A DNA stretch of 64,000 bases from Fimenecus sp052298855 (GCA_052298855.1 DAVZXP010000006.1:62001-126000); one strand, 5' to 3'. Shown: positions 1 through 8,122, numbered from the stretch's first letter. Numbers and translations: made by a program. The notes: generated from the sequence alone by a model not told the origin.

Positions 1-1
1 T

Positions 2-196
2 CCCGAATTGATTGAAAAAACAGGCGGTATTGTGCAGGGAATGAGTGGAAGCCCAATCATACAAAACGGTATGCTCGTCGGAGCAGTAACCCATGTGTTT
101 GTAAATGACCCTTTGCAGGGGTACGGTATCTTTGCCGAAAATATGCTGAAGATTTCAAATTCCGTAGAAGATGAGATAACTCGAAAAGCTTCCTAA
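2..196 (+). CDS. spoIVB: SpoIVB peptidase, C-terminal end (partial)
   Basis: This is the last 64 codons of a gene that starts before the window. The fragment contains GMSGSP, the S55-family serine-protease active-site motif, followed by a GAVTHVFVNDP stretch typical of SpoIVB. In spore formers SpoIVB is secreted from the forespore and triggers pro-sigma-K processing by cleaving SpoIVFA. The location immediately upstream of spo0A is the conserved Bacillus/Clostridium order and supports both calls. The gene ends at a TAA followed by a terminator hairpin, so spo0A is likely transcribed separately. The N-terminal PDZ domain cannot be seen. Confidence 0.93.
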   Translation, partial: PELIEKTGGIVQGMSGSPIIQNGMLVGAVTHVFVNDPLQGYGIFAENMLKISNSVEDEITRKAS

Positions 197-203
197 AGGA
201 ACG

Positions 204-240
204 CCCGAAAGGCAGTTGCAAAATTGCTTTTCGGGTTGTT
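204..240 (+). terminator. Intrinsic terminator after spoIVB
   Basis: An 11-bp stem pairs 204-214 (CCCGAAAGGCA) with 225-235 (TGCTTTTCGGG), with one G-T pair, and is followed by TTGTTTCTTT. Confidence 0.8.
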
Positions 241-374
241 TCTTTATTCGACCTAATTTTTTTAATGCTGACAAATAGTATTGACGCTTTGAAATGCTTA
301 TTAACTCTTTCGCTGTCATTTGGTCGATTTTTGATAGCGTTTCAAAAACTTTTAGTAAATTTCTGAATATGCTA

Positions 375-403
375 TTGCCAAAATTATACTAAAATGGTAA
401 AAT
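375..403 (+). promoter_or_regulatory. Predicted sigma-A promoter of spo0A
   Basis: TTGCCA (375-380), 17 bp, TAAAAT (398-403), about 33 bp before the spo0A start. The 197-374 stretch contains no gene. I saw no convincing 0A box (TGTCGAA); the closest is GGTCGAT near 322. Confidence 0.6.
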
Positions 404-435
404 ATGGCAGAAATCAAAAAACGGAGGTAAAATAT

Positions 436-1206
436 ATGGAAAGAAATCTTAAAGTGGTGTTGACAGCAGAAGGAAACGAATTCGGGGCGAATTGTGTAAA
501 AGCTCTTGCTTCCTACGGTTGCGAGGTTAAGCTTGTTAAAAAGGACGGCAGAAAGCTGCTTGAGGCAATCGAGAGCGAAAAACCGAACGCAGTTGTTATG
601 GATGCGTTTTTATCGAACATAGACGCACTCGGCGTCGTTGAAAGGGTTAAGGGCAGTAAGAAATTTGACGATATGCTCTTGATGGTTATGTCTGGGGTTG
701 ACAATCAACGCTTTGAGCAGGAAATTTTATCGGCAGGGGTTGACTATTATTTCAGAAAGCCTTTTGATGTAAATGTTATGGGCGAAAGAATACGCAGAAT
801 GTCCGATAAGTCGCAGAGGATAAGCACGCAGCATAACGAGCTCGGCGATCCTATGGATTTGCAGGTAACGGTCAGCGAAATTATGCACCAAATCGGTGTT
901 CCTGCGCACATAAAGGGTTATCAGTATCTTCGTGAGGCGATAATTCTTTCAATTGACGATACGGAAATGATGAACTCTGTAACAAAGGTGCTTTATCCGA
1001 CGGTAGCAAAGAAATTTTCGACTACACCGTCGAGAGTCGAGCGAGCAATCCGCCACGCAATCGAGGTTGCATGGGATAGGGGAGACGTTGATGTTTTGTC
1101 GTCGTACTTCGGCTATACAATCCAGTCAAGCCGTGGTAAGCCAACCAATTCCGAGTTTATCGCAATGATAAGCGATAAGCTCCGCCTGAATATGAAAATT
1201 TCGTAA
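436..1206 (+). CDS. spo0A: Sporulation master regulator Spo0A
   Basis: A 256-residue response regulator. The receiver domain spans about residues 5-125, with phospho-acceptor Asp56 (VVMDAF), the conserved Ser (VMSG) and Lys (RKPFD). The Spo0A-specific DNA-binding domain spans about 150-256 and includes the recognition helix SRVERAIRHAIEVAW. Phosphorylated Spo0A switches the cell into sporulation. The start at 436 is chosen because CGGAGG lies 8 bp upstream and the protein then aligns with the family; an upstream in-frame ATG at 394 lies in the promoter. Oddity: the usual acidic pair that binds Mg2+ next to Asp56 (Asp10-Asp11 in Bacillus) reads Ala11-Glu12, so phosphorylation chemistry may be altered. 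Confidence 0.96.
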   Translation: MERNLKVVLTAEGNEFGANCVKALASYGCEVKLVKKDGRKLLEAIESEKPNAVVMDAFLSNIDALGVVERVKGSKKFDDMLLMVMSGVDNQRFEQEILSAGVDYYFRKPFDVNVMGERIRRMSDKSQRISTQHNELGDPMDLQVTVSEIMHQIGVPAHIKGYQYLREAIILSIDDTEMMNSVTKVLYPTVAKKFSTTPSRVERAIRHAIEVAWDRGDVDVLSSYFGYTIQSSRGKPTNSEFIAMISDKLRLNMKIS

Positions 1207-1211
1207 AATTA

Positions 1212-1240
1212 AAGCCCTTGATTTTTCAAGGGCTTAATTT
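1212..1240 (+). terminator. Intrinsic terminator after spo0A
   Basis: A perfect 10-bp stem pairs 1212-1221 (AAGCCCTTGA) with 1226-1235 (TCAAGGGCTT), followed by AATTT. Confidence 0.85.
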
Positions 1241-1256
1241 ATTGAATGTGAATGTA

Positions 1257-1430
1257 ATATCCCACACGGTAGGGCGGTGGCTTGCTGCCGCCGAGCGAAT
1301 TAGCAAATGTATTACTGTTTTCGGCTAATATCAAATTGAATTCAATATCATACCGTAGGGACAGGGCTCGCCCCTGTCCGCAAAAAATTACATATTAAAT
1401 CAAATCAACGGACAGCCGCAAGGGCTGTCC
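1257..1430. repeat. Dispersed palindromic repeat, copy A
   Basis: A 174-bp non-coding element containing three internal palindromes: GGGCGGTGGC/GCTGCCGCC near 1272-1293, ACAGGG...CCCTGT near 1370-1380, and GGACAGCC...GGCTGTCC at 1410-1430. A clearly homologous copy of the same length lies at 5817-5990, and an exact inverted 24-bp piece (1270-1293) lies at 5694-5717. It fills the gap between the convergent spo0A and dusB genes. It resembles the REP/MITE-like palindromic units common in Oscillospiraceae genomes (general knowledge). Confidence 0.75.
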
Positions 1431-1506
1431 CTACGGTTGTGCGAATATTTTAATATCATTTTATCCGTGAATTAAAATAAAATATGCACCGTTATTGTTT
1501 TGCAAT

Positions 1507-2472
1507 TTACTGATTTTCAACGACCACTCTGAATGCCAATTCCTGCGCCTGTTCGAGGGTTTCGAGTGTGCCTGCCTGCCGTCTGAATTCTGCACCGCCA
1601 CGAAGACCTTTCATATACCATGCGGCATGCTTTCTCGCTTCTTTCATACCGATTTTTTCGCCCTTGTATTCGCAAATGAGCTTGATATGCTTTACCATAA
1701 CCCTCATTCTCTCGCTTACAGGCGGTTCGGGGAGGACTCTGCCCTCGTTGAGATAGGCGTTAATCTGCGAAAATACCCACGGTCTGCCGAGAGCACCTCT
1801 GCCGACTAAAAGAAAATCACAGTTTGTCTTTTCAAACATAAGTGCCGCAGTCTGACCGTCAACAACATCACCGTTACCGATTACGGGAATTGACAATTCC
1901 TTTTTTACCTCGGCAATTATATCCGTGTTTACGGGAGGTGCGTACATTTGCTGTCTTGTCCGTCCGTGGATTGTAACAGCCGCAGCTCCCGATTTTTCGG
2001 CTCTTTTTGACATATCGACTGCATTTATGTTGTCAAAATCCCAACCCGAACGCATTTTAACCGTTACGGGAAGCTCGGTAGCGCCGACAACCGCTTTGAC
2101 AATGCTCTGTGCAAGCTCGGGATTTCTCATAAGCGACGAGCCGCCGCCGTTTCCTGCAATTTTCGGGGCAGGACAGCCCATATTTATATCGATAAAATCA
2201 GGTCTTGTTTCAAGCACGGAATTTATGCTCTGCGCCATAATTTCAGGGTCACTTCCGAAAATCTGTACGCCTGCCGGTCGCTCTTTTTCATTGAGCGTCA
2301 TCAATTCCTTTGACTTTTTATCGCCCATTGTAACACCCTTTGAGCTTATCATTTCCGACACGGTATAAGCCGCACCGTACTCACGGCAAATCTCACGAAA
2401 TGCCCTATCTGCAACGCCTGCCATAGGAGCAAGTCCCGCAAAGCCTTCAATTTTCAAATTTCCGAACTGCAT
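1507..2472 (-). CDS. dusB: tRNA-dihydrouridine synthase, DusB type
   Basis: A 321-residue flavoprotein that reduces specific uridines in the D-loop of tRNA to dihydrouridine. The TIM-barrel begins with GLAPMAGVADRAFR (FMN-binding start). It has the signature DINMGCP with the catalytic Cys, then KMRSGW, the TIHGRTR segment, and the phosphate-binding GNGDV and VGRGALGRPW loops. The C-terminal helical tRNA-binding domain follows (about 250-321). The start at 2472 is chosen for the GAGG eight bases upstream; a TTG at 2490 is an alternative. It diverges from polA, with its own promoter at 2501-2529. Confidence 0.93.
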   Translation of the reverse strand: MQFGNLKIEGFAGLAPMAGVADRAFREICREYGAAYTVSEMISSKGVTMGDKKSKELMTLNEKERPAGVQIFGSDPEIMAQSINSVLETRPDFIDINMGCPAPKIAGNGGGSSLMRNPELAQSIVKAVVGATELPVTVKMRSGWDFDNINAVDMSKRAEKSGAAAVTIHGRTRQQMYAPPVNTDIIAEVKKELSIPVIGNGDVVDGQTAALMFEKTNCDFLLVGRGALGRPWVFSQINAYLNEGRVLPEPPVSERMRVMVKHIKLICEYKGEKIGMKEARKHAAWYMKGLRGGAEFRRQAGTLETLEQAQELAFRVVVENQ

Positions 2473-2500
2473 AAAATCAACCTCAATCAAATTTCAGCAT

Positions 2501-2529
2501 ATTTTACCATAAATTCTTTTTTATCTCAA
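2501..2529 (-). promoter_or_regulatory. Predicted promoter of dusB
   Basis: On the minus strand: TTGAGA (2529-2524), 17 bp, TAAAAT (2506-2501). The -35 box is one half of the palindrome CTCAACCGTTGAG at 2525-2537. Confidence 0.6.
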
Positions 2530-2532
2530 CCG

Positions 2533-2562
2533 TTGAGGCATAATTTTAGTGCAAAATATAAA
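2533..2562 (+). promoter_or_regulatory. Predicted promoter of polA, back to back with dusB
   Basis: TTGAGG (2533-2538), 18 bp, TATAAA (2557-2562). An alternative extended -10 TGGTACAAT ends at 2577. The -35 boxes of the two divergent promoters form the two arms of a perfect 13-bp palindrome (2525-2537), which could be a shared operator or simply abutting -35 boxes. Confidence 0.45.
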
Positions 2563-2616
2563 AAGATATGGTACAATATCATAGTAATTAAAATTTCTGA
2601 AAATTCGGTGAAAAAT

Positions 2617-5187
2617 ATGAAACTATTGATTTTAGACGGTAACAGTATTTTTAACAGGGCGTTTTACGGTATAAAATTGCTCACTACAAAGGACGGACAC
2701 TATTCAAACGCAATTTACGGCTTTTTGAATATTCTCTTAAAGCTTGAAGATGATGTTTCGCCCGACGGTGTGGCTGTAACCTTTGACCTTAAAGAGCCGA
2801 CCTTTAGGCACAAAATGTATGCCGATTACAAGGCAGGCAGAAAGCCGATGCCGCCCGAGCTTGCGGAGCAAATGCCTGTGCTTAAAGAAATTATTTCGGC
2901 ACTCGGCTATAAAATCGTTACAAAACCGGGCTTTGAGGCTGATGACCTTATCGGTACGCTCTCTCATAACTGCGGAGAGGGTAACGAGAGCTTTATCGCT
3001 ACGGGAGACAGGGACAGCATGCAGCTTGTAAGGGACAATGTTACCGTTTTGCTTGCCTCGACTAAAATGGGCAGACCCGAAACCGTGGTTTTTGATGCGC
3101 AGGCTGTCAAGGAAAAATACGGTGTTGAGCCGATACAAATGATTGACATTAAGGCTCTTATGGGCGACAGCTCCGACAATATCCCCGGTGTTGCGGGAAT
3201 AGGCGAAAAAACTGCTTCGTCATTGATTTCAAGCTTTGGCACGATTGATAATATCTATAATAATATCGACGAAATTGACATTAAAGAGTCTGTCAGAACT
3301 AAACTTAAGAACGACAAGGAAAAAGCGTATCTCAGTTATAAACTCGGTACGATTGATGTAAATGTTCCGATTGATACCGATATAAATTTATATAAAAAAG
3401 GCAAGGGCGACCCAGAAAGAGCGAGAAAGCTTTTGACCGATTACGAGATGTTCAAAATACTTGAGCGTCTTGATTTGCCTGCTGTCGCACAGTCGGGTAA
3501 AAATGACGAAACGCAGTCAAAAGCACCCAAAAAAAGCACTGATATTTCACTTTTTGAAAAATCGGTAAACGAGGAAAAAGAGCTTTTCTTTGCCCTTGAT
3601 ACTGACAAATTCGGCTTAAAGGGTATTTGCGCCGTTGACTCCGATTATGTGTATGAATTTACATCCGATGACGATATTGAAAAGGCGTTGTCGATGCTTT
3701 CAAATGCAGAAATTAAAACCTGCACATACAATTCAAAGGCGGTTTATTCCTACTTTTTCAAAAACGGCGGAGAGATAAAAGACATTGATTTTGATATTTT
3801 GCTCGGTGCGTATTTGTTAAATCCCTCGGCAAAGGACTATTCTGTAAAGCGACTTGCAACCGAGTTTTCCGTGCCGTATTACGAGTATGACAATGAAATT
3901 CTTTCAGACCTTTCTGCGTACAGAGCGCTAAAGAGCCGTATTGCGACAAGGCTTGAAAGCACAGACAACACAAAATTGTTCAATGAAATTGAAATGCCTC
4001 TTGCAAGAGTACTTTCCTCAATGGAGGTTTATGGAATTAAGGTTGACAGAGAGGGGATTGAGGATTTTTCCGACAAGCTTTCTACCCGTATTTCAGAGCT
4101 TCAAAAGGAGATTTATTCGCTTGCAGGCCGTGAGTTTAATATAAATTCACCCAAACAGCTCGGAGAAGTGCTTTTTGACGACCTTGCAATCCCGACAAAG
4201 AAAAAGACCAAAACAGGCTATTCCACAAACGCAGATGTTTTAGAGGGACTTGCCGAGGATTACGAAATTGTCAGATTTATCCTTGAATACAGAACTCTTG
4301 CAAAGCTCAAATCCACTTATTGCGACGGCCTTATCAAGGAAATTTCTTCCGACGGCAGAATTCATACAACCTTTAATCAGACCGAAACGAGAACGGGCAG
4401 AATTTCCTCCGTTGAGCCGAATCTTCAAAACATTCCTGTAAGAACAGAGCTTGGCAGAGAGATGCGAAAATTCTTTATTGCCGAGGACGGTATGACCTTT
4501 ATTGATGCCGACTACTCGCAAATTGAGCTTCGTGTTCTTTCGGATATTGCAAACGACCAAAATATGATTGACGCCTTTAACAGCGAAACGGATATTCATA
4601 CAACAACAGCCTCACAGGTGTTCAAAATTCCGCTTAATGAGGTTTCGTCGCTTATGCGTTCAAGGGCAAAGGCTGTAAACTTCGGTATTGTTTACGGTAT
4701 CGGTGCGTTTTCTCTTTCAAAGGATATAGGTGTTACAAGAGCGGAAGCGGATAAGTATATTAAAGACTATTTGCACCATTATTCGGGCGTTGACGAGTAT
4801 ATGAAAAACATTGTCGAAAAGGCAAAGGCAGACGGCTATGTTTCAACTCTTTTCGGCAGAAGAAGATACTTGCCCGAGCTTTCGTCGTCAAACGGTATGC
4901 TTCGTTCATTCGGCGAGAGAGTCGCAAGAAATATGCCCATACAGGGTACCGCCGCAGATATAATTAAAATTGCTATGATTAAGGTTTATAACAGATTGAA
5001 AACCGAAAATCTAAAAGCAAGACTTTTGTTGCAGGTGCACGACGAATTGATAGTCGAAGCACCCGAAAACGAAGCGGAAACGGTTAAAAATATCGTTTGC
5101 GAGGAAATGGAAAATGCTTGCAAAATGAAGGTTCGTCTTGTCAGCGACGCAAATATCGGCAAAACTTGGTATGATGCGAAGGGCTAA
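2617..5187 (+). CDS. polA: DNA polymerase I
   Basis: An 856-residue protein with the full Pol I layout. The 5'-nuclease domain (about 1-290) starts LLILDGNSIFNRAFYG and includes GDRD and SDNIPGVAGIGEKTA. A 3'-5' exonuclease-like domain spans about 310-490. The polymerase domain has motif A (DADYSQIELR), the O-helix (RAKAVNFGIVYG) and motif C (VHDELIVE). It fills gaps and removes primers in replication and repair. The start at 2617 follows GGTGA and gives the family N-terminus. The exonuclease domain keeps an Asp-Thr-Asp at motif I, but I cannot find the motif II and III aspartates, so proofreading is probably lost, as in Bacillus Pol I. It is followed three bases later by rimI. Confidence 0.96.
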   Translation: MKLLILDGNSIFNRAFYGIKLLTTKDGHYSNAIYGFLNILLKLEDDVSPDGVAVTFDLKEPTFRHKMYADYKAGRKPMPPELAEQMPVLKEIISALGYKIVTKPGFEADDLIGTLSHNCGEGNESFIATGDRDSMQLVRDNVTVLLASTKMGRPETVVFDAQAVKEKYGVEPIQMIDIKALMGDSSDNIPGVAGIGEKTASSLISSFGTIDNIYNNIDEIDIKESVRTKLKNDKEKAYLSYKLGTIDVNVPIDTDINLYKKGKGDPERARKLLTDYEMFKILERLDLPAVAQSGKNDETQSKAPKKSTDISLFEKSVNEEKELFFALDTDKFGLKGICAVDSDYVYEFTSDDDIEKALSMLSNAEIKTCTYNSKAVYSYFFKNGGEIKDIDFDILLGAYLLNPSAKDYSVKRLATEFSVPYYEYDNEILSDLSAYRALKSRIATRLESTDNTKLFNEIEMPLARVLSSMEVYGIKVDREGIEDFSDKLSTRISELQKEIYSLAGREFNINSPKQLGEVLFDDLAIPTKKKTKTGYSTNADVLEGLAEDYEIVRFILEYRTLAKLKSTYCDGLIKEISSDGRIHTTFNQTETRTGRISSVEPNLQNIPVRTELGREMRKFFIAEDGMTFIDADYSQIELRVLSDIANDQNMIDAFNSETDIHTTTASQVFKIPLNEVSSLMRSRAKAVNFGIVYGIGAFSLSKDIGVTRAEADKYIKDYLHHYSGVDEYMKNIVEKAKADGYVSTLFGRRRYLPELSSSNGMLRSFGERVARNMPIQGTAADIIKIAMIKVYNRLKTENLKARLLLQVHDELIVEAPENEAETVKNIVCEEMENACKMKVRLVSDANIGKTWYDAKG

Positions 5188-5190
5188 AAA

Positions 5191-5634
5191 ATGAATGTTG
5201 AAATTTCAAGAATGACCGAAGAGGACATTGAGAATATCGCAAAAATTGAACAAGAGTGTTTCCACGACCCATGGAGTGAAAAATCGCTTTTTGAGGAACT
5301 TGAAAACCCCGTTGCCGATTTTTTTGTTGCCAAAATCGACGGCGAAACGGCAGGCTATATAGGCTCTTTTAATGTTGTCGGCGAGGTTTCTATAACCAAT
5401 GTTGCAGTCGACGAGAAGTTCAGAAAAAAAGGTGTTGCAACAAGGCTTTTAGAGCATCTTGAAAAGGTCAGCCGTGAAAAAAATGCCGAGTTTATAACAC
5501 TTGAAGTGAGAGAGTCGAATGAAAACGCAATCGCTCTTTACAGAAAATGCGGTTTCTCGGAGGTAGGGCTTAGAAAAAATTTCTATTCTCACCCAACGGA
5601 AAATGCCGTGCTTATGACAAAAATGCTTAAGTGA
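5191..5634 (+). CDS. rimI: Ribosomal protein alanine N-acetyltransferase
   Basis: A 147-residue GNAT-fold protein. It shows the acetyl-CoA-binding RKKGVATRLL loop, the substrate-side CFHDPWS segment, and a C-terminal YSHPTENAVLM stretch, a pattern typical of RimI. RimI acetylates the N-terminal alanine of ribosomal protein S18, although in Firmicutes the target is less certain. It starts three bases after the polA stop, so the pair is almost certainly co-transcribed and translationally coupled. Similar polA-rimI neighbourhoods occur in Clostridia (general knowledge). Confidence 0.85.
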   Translation: MNVEISRMTEEDIENIAKIEQECFHDPWSEKSLFEELENPVADFFVAKIDGETAGYIGSFNVVGEVSITNVAVDEKFRKKGVATRLLEHLEKVSREKNAEFITLEVRESNENAIALYRKCGFSEVGLRKNFYSHPTENAVLMTKMLK

Positions 5635-5693
5635 TTGTGGGAATTTTTAATGCCATTTCAGCCGTAAATCGTCATAAATTAGCGACAATCCAA

Positions 5694-5717
5694 CGGCGGC
5701 AGCAAGCCACCGCCCTA
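5694..5717. repeat. Inverted 24-bp fragment of the dispersed palindromic repeat
   Basis: Exact reverse complement of 1270-1293 in copy A. It faces copy B (5817-5990) and can pair with 5831-5854 to form a long imperfect hairpin. The stretch 5635-5810 otherwise contains nothing recognisable. Confidence 0.7.
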
Positions 5718-5816
5718 CGCTGTAAAATTAAAATTTAAGGTTAATACACGGCTGTTATCTGATTTGAAAATTTAGCACAAATCGCAAAAGTTGGTGTTTC
5801 GCACGGAGCGAAAAAT

Positions 5817-5990
5817 ATATCCCACACGGTAGGGCAGGGGCTTGCTCCTGCCGAACGAATTAGCAAATATGTTACTGCTTTCGGCTGTTATCAAATTAAA
5901 TTCAATATCATACCGTAGGGACAGGGCTTGCCCCTGTCCGCAACAAATTACATATTAAATAAAATTAACGGACAACCCTTGCGGTTGTCC
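5817..5990. repeat. Dispersed palindromic repeat, copy B
   Basis: Homologous along its whole 174-bp length to 1257-1430. Changes in the three palindromes are often paired: for example, GGGCAGGGGC/GCTCCTGCC replaces GGGCGGTGGC/GCTGCCGCC, and GGACAACC...GGTTGTCC replaces GGACAGCC...GGCTGTCC. This suggests the folded form is what is maintained. Confidence 0.78.
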
Positions 5991-5994
5991 GTCA

Positions 5995-6133
5995 CAGGCT
6001 CCTTTGTAAAGGGAGCTGTCGTTTTTTTGGAACAAAAAAATGACTGAGGGATTTTTATAAAATCATATAAAATCAACCTTACAATCCCTACGCCCACATT
6101 CGTTCGGCACCGCTCTTTACACAAGGGAGGCTG
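5995..6133. mobile_element. MITE-like element with terminal inverted repeats
   Basis: About 139 bp with imperfect terminal inverted repeats of roughly 20 bp: CAGGCTCCTTTGTAAAGGG at the left, and the reverse complement of CTTTACACAAGGGAGGCTG at the right. An inner palindrome (TTTTTTTGGAACAAAAAAA) precedes a GACTGAGGGATT segment. There is no coding capacity. It looks like a non-autonomous transposable repeat of a kind often seen in Oscillospiraceae. No transposase is present in the window. Confidence 0.6.
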
Positions 6134-6168
6134 AAAATATGATTGTTTGTGAATTCTGCCACAACAAA

Positions 6169-6193
6169 AGCCTATTGCGTTTTGCAATAGGCT
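6169..6193 (-). terminator. Terminator of trmL
   Basis: A perfect 10-bp stem AGCCTATTGC/GCAATAGGCT, seven bases beyond the trmL stop. On the minus strand it is followed by TTTGTTG. Confidence 0.8.
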
Positions 6194-6200
6194 GTAATTT

Positions 6201-6713
6201 TTATTCATCCCATTTCAAATCGTGAAGCCGTCCCTCACAGAGAAGCTCGGGGAAATTCCATTGCCTTAGCACCTCATAGGTTGCAATCGCAACGGTGTTT
6301 GAAAGGTTGAGGCTTCTTGCTCTTTCGTGGTTTAACATCGGCATACGGACGCAGGTGTCGGGGTGGTCGTAGAGCAAACTTTCAGGTAATCCTTTTGTTT
6401 CTTTTCCGAAGAAAAGATAGCAGTTATCGGGATATTTTACATCCGAATAAATGTGCCTGCCCTTTGTTGTGAAGAAATAGAATTTGTCCTTGTGTTCTTT
6501 GTTTTTTTCAAGAAATTCATCAAGATTTTCATAATATGTAATATCCAAAAGATACCAATAATCAAGACCTGCTCTTTTGAGCTTTCGGTCGTCAATCTTA
6601 AAGCCCATAGGACCTACAAGATGAAGTCTTGCGCCTGTCAATGCACAGGTTCTTGCAACATTGCCTGTGTTTTGCGGAATTTCAGGCTCAACCATTACTA
6701 TATTTATCGACAT
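6201..6713 (-). CDS. trmL: tRNA (cytidine/uridine-34-2'-O)-methyltransferase
   Basis: A 170-residue SPOUT (SpoU/TrmH) methyltransferase. Motif 1 is the N-terminal VEPEIPQNTGNVARTCA. Motif 2 is YLFFGKETKGLP. Motif 3 is RSLNLSNTVAIATYEVLRQW, forming the trefoil-knot AdoMet site. TrmL methylates the wobble-position ribose of leucine tRNAs. The length is close to the family norm (about 155-165), with a short C-terminal extension. It is a single-gene minus-strand unit with its own terminator. Confidence 0.93.
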   Translation of the reverse strand: MSINIVMVEPEIPQNTGNVARTCALTGARLHLVGPMGFKIDDRKLKRAGLDYWYLLDITYYENLDEFLEKNKEHKDKFYFFTTKGRHIYSDVKYPDNCYLFFGKETKGLPESLLYDHPDTCVRMPMLNHERARSLNLSNTVAIATYEVLRQWNFPELLCEGRLHDLKWDE

Positions 6714-6841
6714 TTTATACTCTCCCGAATTTTTTTATCTATTTTAACATATTTTTCAAAAAATAAAAGAACTATACAATAATTATTTTTCTGTTTGTGT
6801 AAAGAATATTAGTACATTACAAAAATAAAGAGGTGAAAACA

Positions 6842-7021
6842 ATGAAGAAGCAAACAGAAAAAACAATGAAGGCTGTCGGCGCAAGCCTTGCTTTAGGTGC
6901 AGCAGTTGCAATGGCAGGTTCTGCTATGAACGACAATCCGATGAGAAATATGAAAAAGACGGCTAAAAAAGCTATGAACACTTTTTCAAATATAGTTGAA
7001 AATATGCAAAGTATGATGTAA
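6842..7021 (+). CDS. Small unknown protein, 59 residues
   Basis: Starts at ATG 6842, with AGAGGTG eight bases upstream, and ends just before a strong terminator. The product is basic. It has an Ala/Gly-rich hydrophobic segment (ALGAAVAMAGSAM, about 17-30) flanked by Lys-rich stretches, and ends in Met-rich NIVENMQSMM. The good ribosome-binding site and private terminator argue for a real small gene. I do not recognise the family. A membrane-associated or amphipathic small protein is possible. Confidence 0.6.
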   Translation: MKKQTEKTMKAVGASLALGAAVAMAGSAMNDNPMRNMKKTAKKAMNTFSNIVENMQSMM

Positions 7022-7032
7022 AATCAAAGTAA

Positions 7033-7064
7033 GTCCGTTACCAAACGGTAACGGACATTTTTTA
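7033..7064 (+). terminator. Terminator after the 59-residue gene
   Basis: A perfect 10-bp stem GTCCGTTACC/GGTAACGGAC (7033-7042/7047-7056), an AAAC loop, then ATTTTTTAT. The pdaA ribosome-binding site follows directly. Confidence 0.85.
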
Positions 7065-7077
7065 TAAGGTGATGAAA

Positions 7078-8091
7078 ATGAAAAAAGCTATAGCTGTACT
7101 TATTTCTTTAATATTCGTGTTTTTGTTATGCTCTTGCTCAAAAGAGCCGATTCCCGACGAAGAAGCTTCGTCCGGCTCTTCCGAGATAACCGCCGAAGCT
7201 ACAACCGAAGAAATGAAAACGGAATTGCTTACAACGACAAAGGTTAACGATAAAAATAACGGTTCAAAGTCAAATGTTTTGCAGGCAGGCTCGGGCTCTG
7301 CCGTTCTTCAAGACGGAAAGACCTATACGGGCCGAGAGCCGCTTCCCTGCGTTGAATTTAAGGTTACAGACCCCGAAAATACAAGGAATTTATCGACGGA
7401 GAAAAAGGGCTACGGCTTCGGTGTTGCAAAGGACGGAAAGCCTAATCAGGTTTCAGTAAATAATCAAAAATATTTTGACGAACACAATTTTAATGCGCTG
7501 TGCCTTGATACCGTTTCAAGCGAAAAGGTGCTTTATCTCACTTTTGACTGCGGATACGAAAACGGCTATACCGCAAAAATTTTGGACACGCTAAAAGAAA
7601 AGAACGTTCCGGCGGCATTTTTCTGCACTTTGCCTCAAGTAAAGCAGTATCCCGAGCTTATATCAAGAATGATAAATGAGGGACATATTGTCGGAAATCA
7701 CTCTGTTAAACATCCGTCTTTCCCGTCACTTACGAGAACTGAAATGGCGCAGGAAATAAAGGGGATGGACGATTATTTGCGAACTAATTTCGGATATTCC
7801 GAGCCGTATTTCCGTTTTCCGATGGGCGAATATTCCGAAAGTGCGCTTGATTTGGTCGGCTCACTCGGTTATAAAAGCGTGTTTTGGTCGCTTGCGTATT
7901 CCGATTGGGATTTGAATAACCAAAAGGGTGCGGACTATGCTTTTAACACGGTAACTGCAAGACTTCATCCGGGCGCTGTGATACTTTTACACGCAGTTTC
8001 GCCCGATAACTCGAACGCTCTTGCTCAAATAATCGATTACGCAAGGGAAAACGGCTATGTTTTCAAGTCCTTGCGGGATTACGGTAATTGA
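7078..8091 (+). CDS. pdaA: PdaA-like polysaccharide deacetylase lipoprotein
   Basis: A 337-residue protein that starts with a lipoprotein signal (LLCSC lipobox near residue 17), followed by a Thr/Ser/Glu-rich linker (about 20-90) and a NodB-type carbohydrate esterase 4 domain (about 145-335). The metal and catalytic motifs are LTFDCGYENGYT and GNHSVKHPSFPSLT. TFDxGYENGYT is characteristic of PdaA, which N-deacetylates muramic acid on the way to spore-cortex delta-lactam. The lipid anchor and linker are longer than in Bacillus PdaA (about 263 residues). The start at 7078 is preceded by AAGGTG. Presence in a spo0A-containing genome fits. Confidence 0.85.
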   Translation: MKKAIAVLISLIFVFLLCSCSKEPIPDEEASSGSSEITAEATTEEMKTELLTTTKVNDKNNGSKSNVLQAGSGSAVLQDGKTYTGREPLPCVEFKVTDPENTRNLSTEKKGYGFGVAKDGKPNQVSVNNQKYFDEHNFNALCLDTVSSEKVLYLTFDCGYENGYTAKILDTLKEKNVPAAFFCTLPQVKQYPELISRMINEGHIVGNHSVKHPSFPSLTRTEMAQEIKGMDDYLRTNFGYSEPYFRFPMGEYSESALDLVGSLGYKSVFWSLAYSDWDLNNQKGADYAFNTVTARLHPGAVILLHAVSPDNSNALAQIIDYARENGYVFKSLRDYGN

Positions 8092-8116
8092 CATAGCGAT
8101 AAAAATATAATAAAAT
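8088..8116 (+). promoter_or_regulatory. Promoter of the RNase P RNA
   Basis: TTGACA (8088-8093), 17 bp, TAAAAT (8111-8116). The predicted start of transcription, about seven bases further on, coincides with the 5' end of the RNA. Confidence 0.85.
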
Positions 8117-8122
8117 ATATAT

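Noticed and set aside
240..435. Spo0A-binding (0A) boxes before spo0A
   Set aside because: Only GGTCGAT and GCTGTCA near 315-330 approach TGTCGAA; none is a convincing match.
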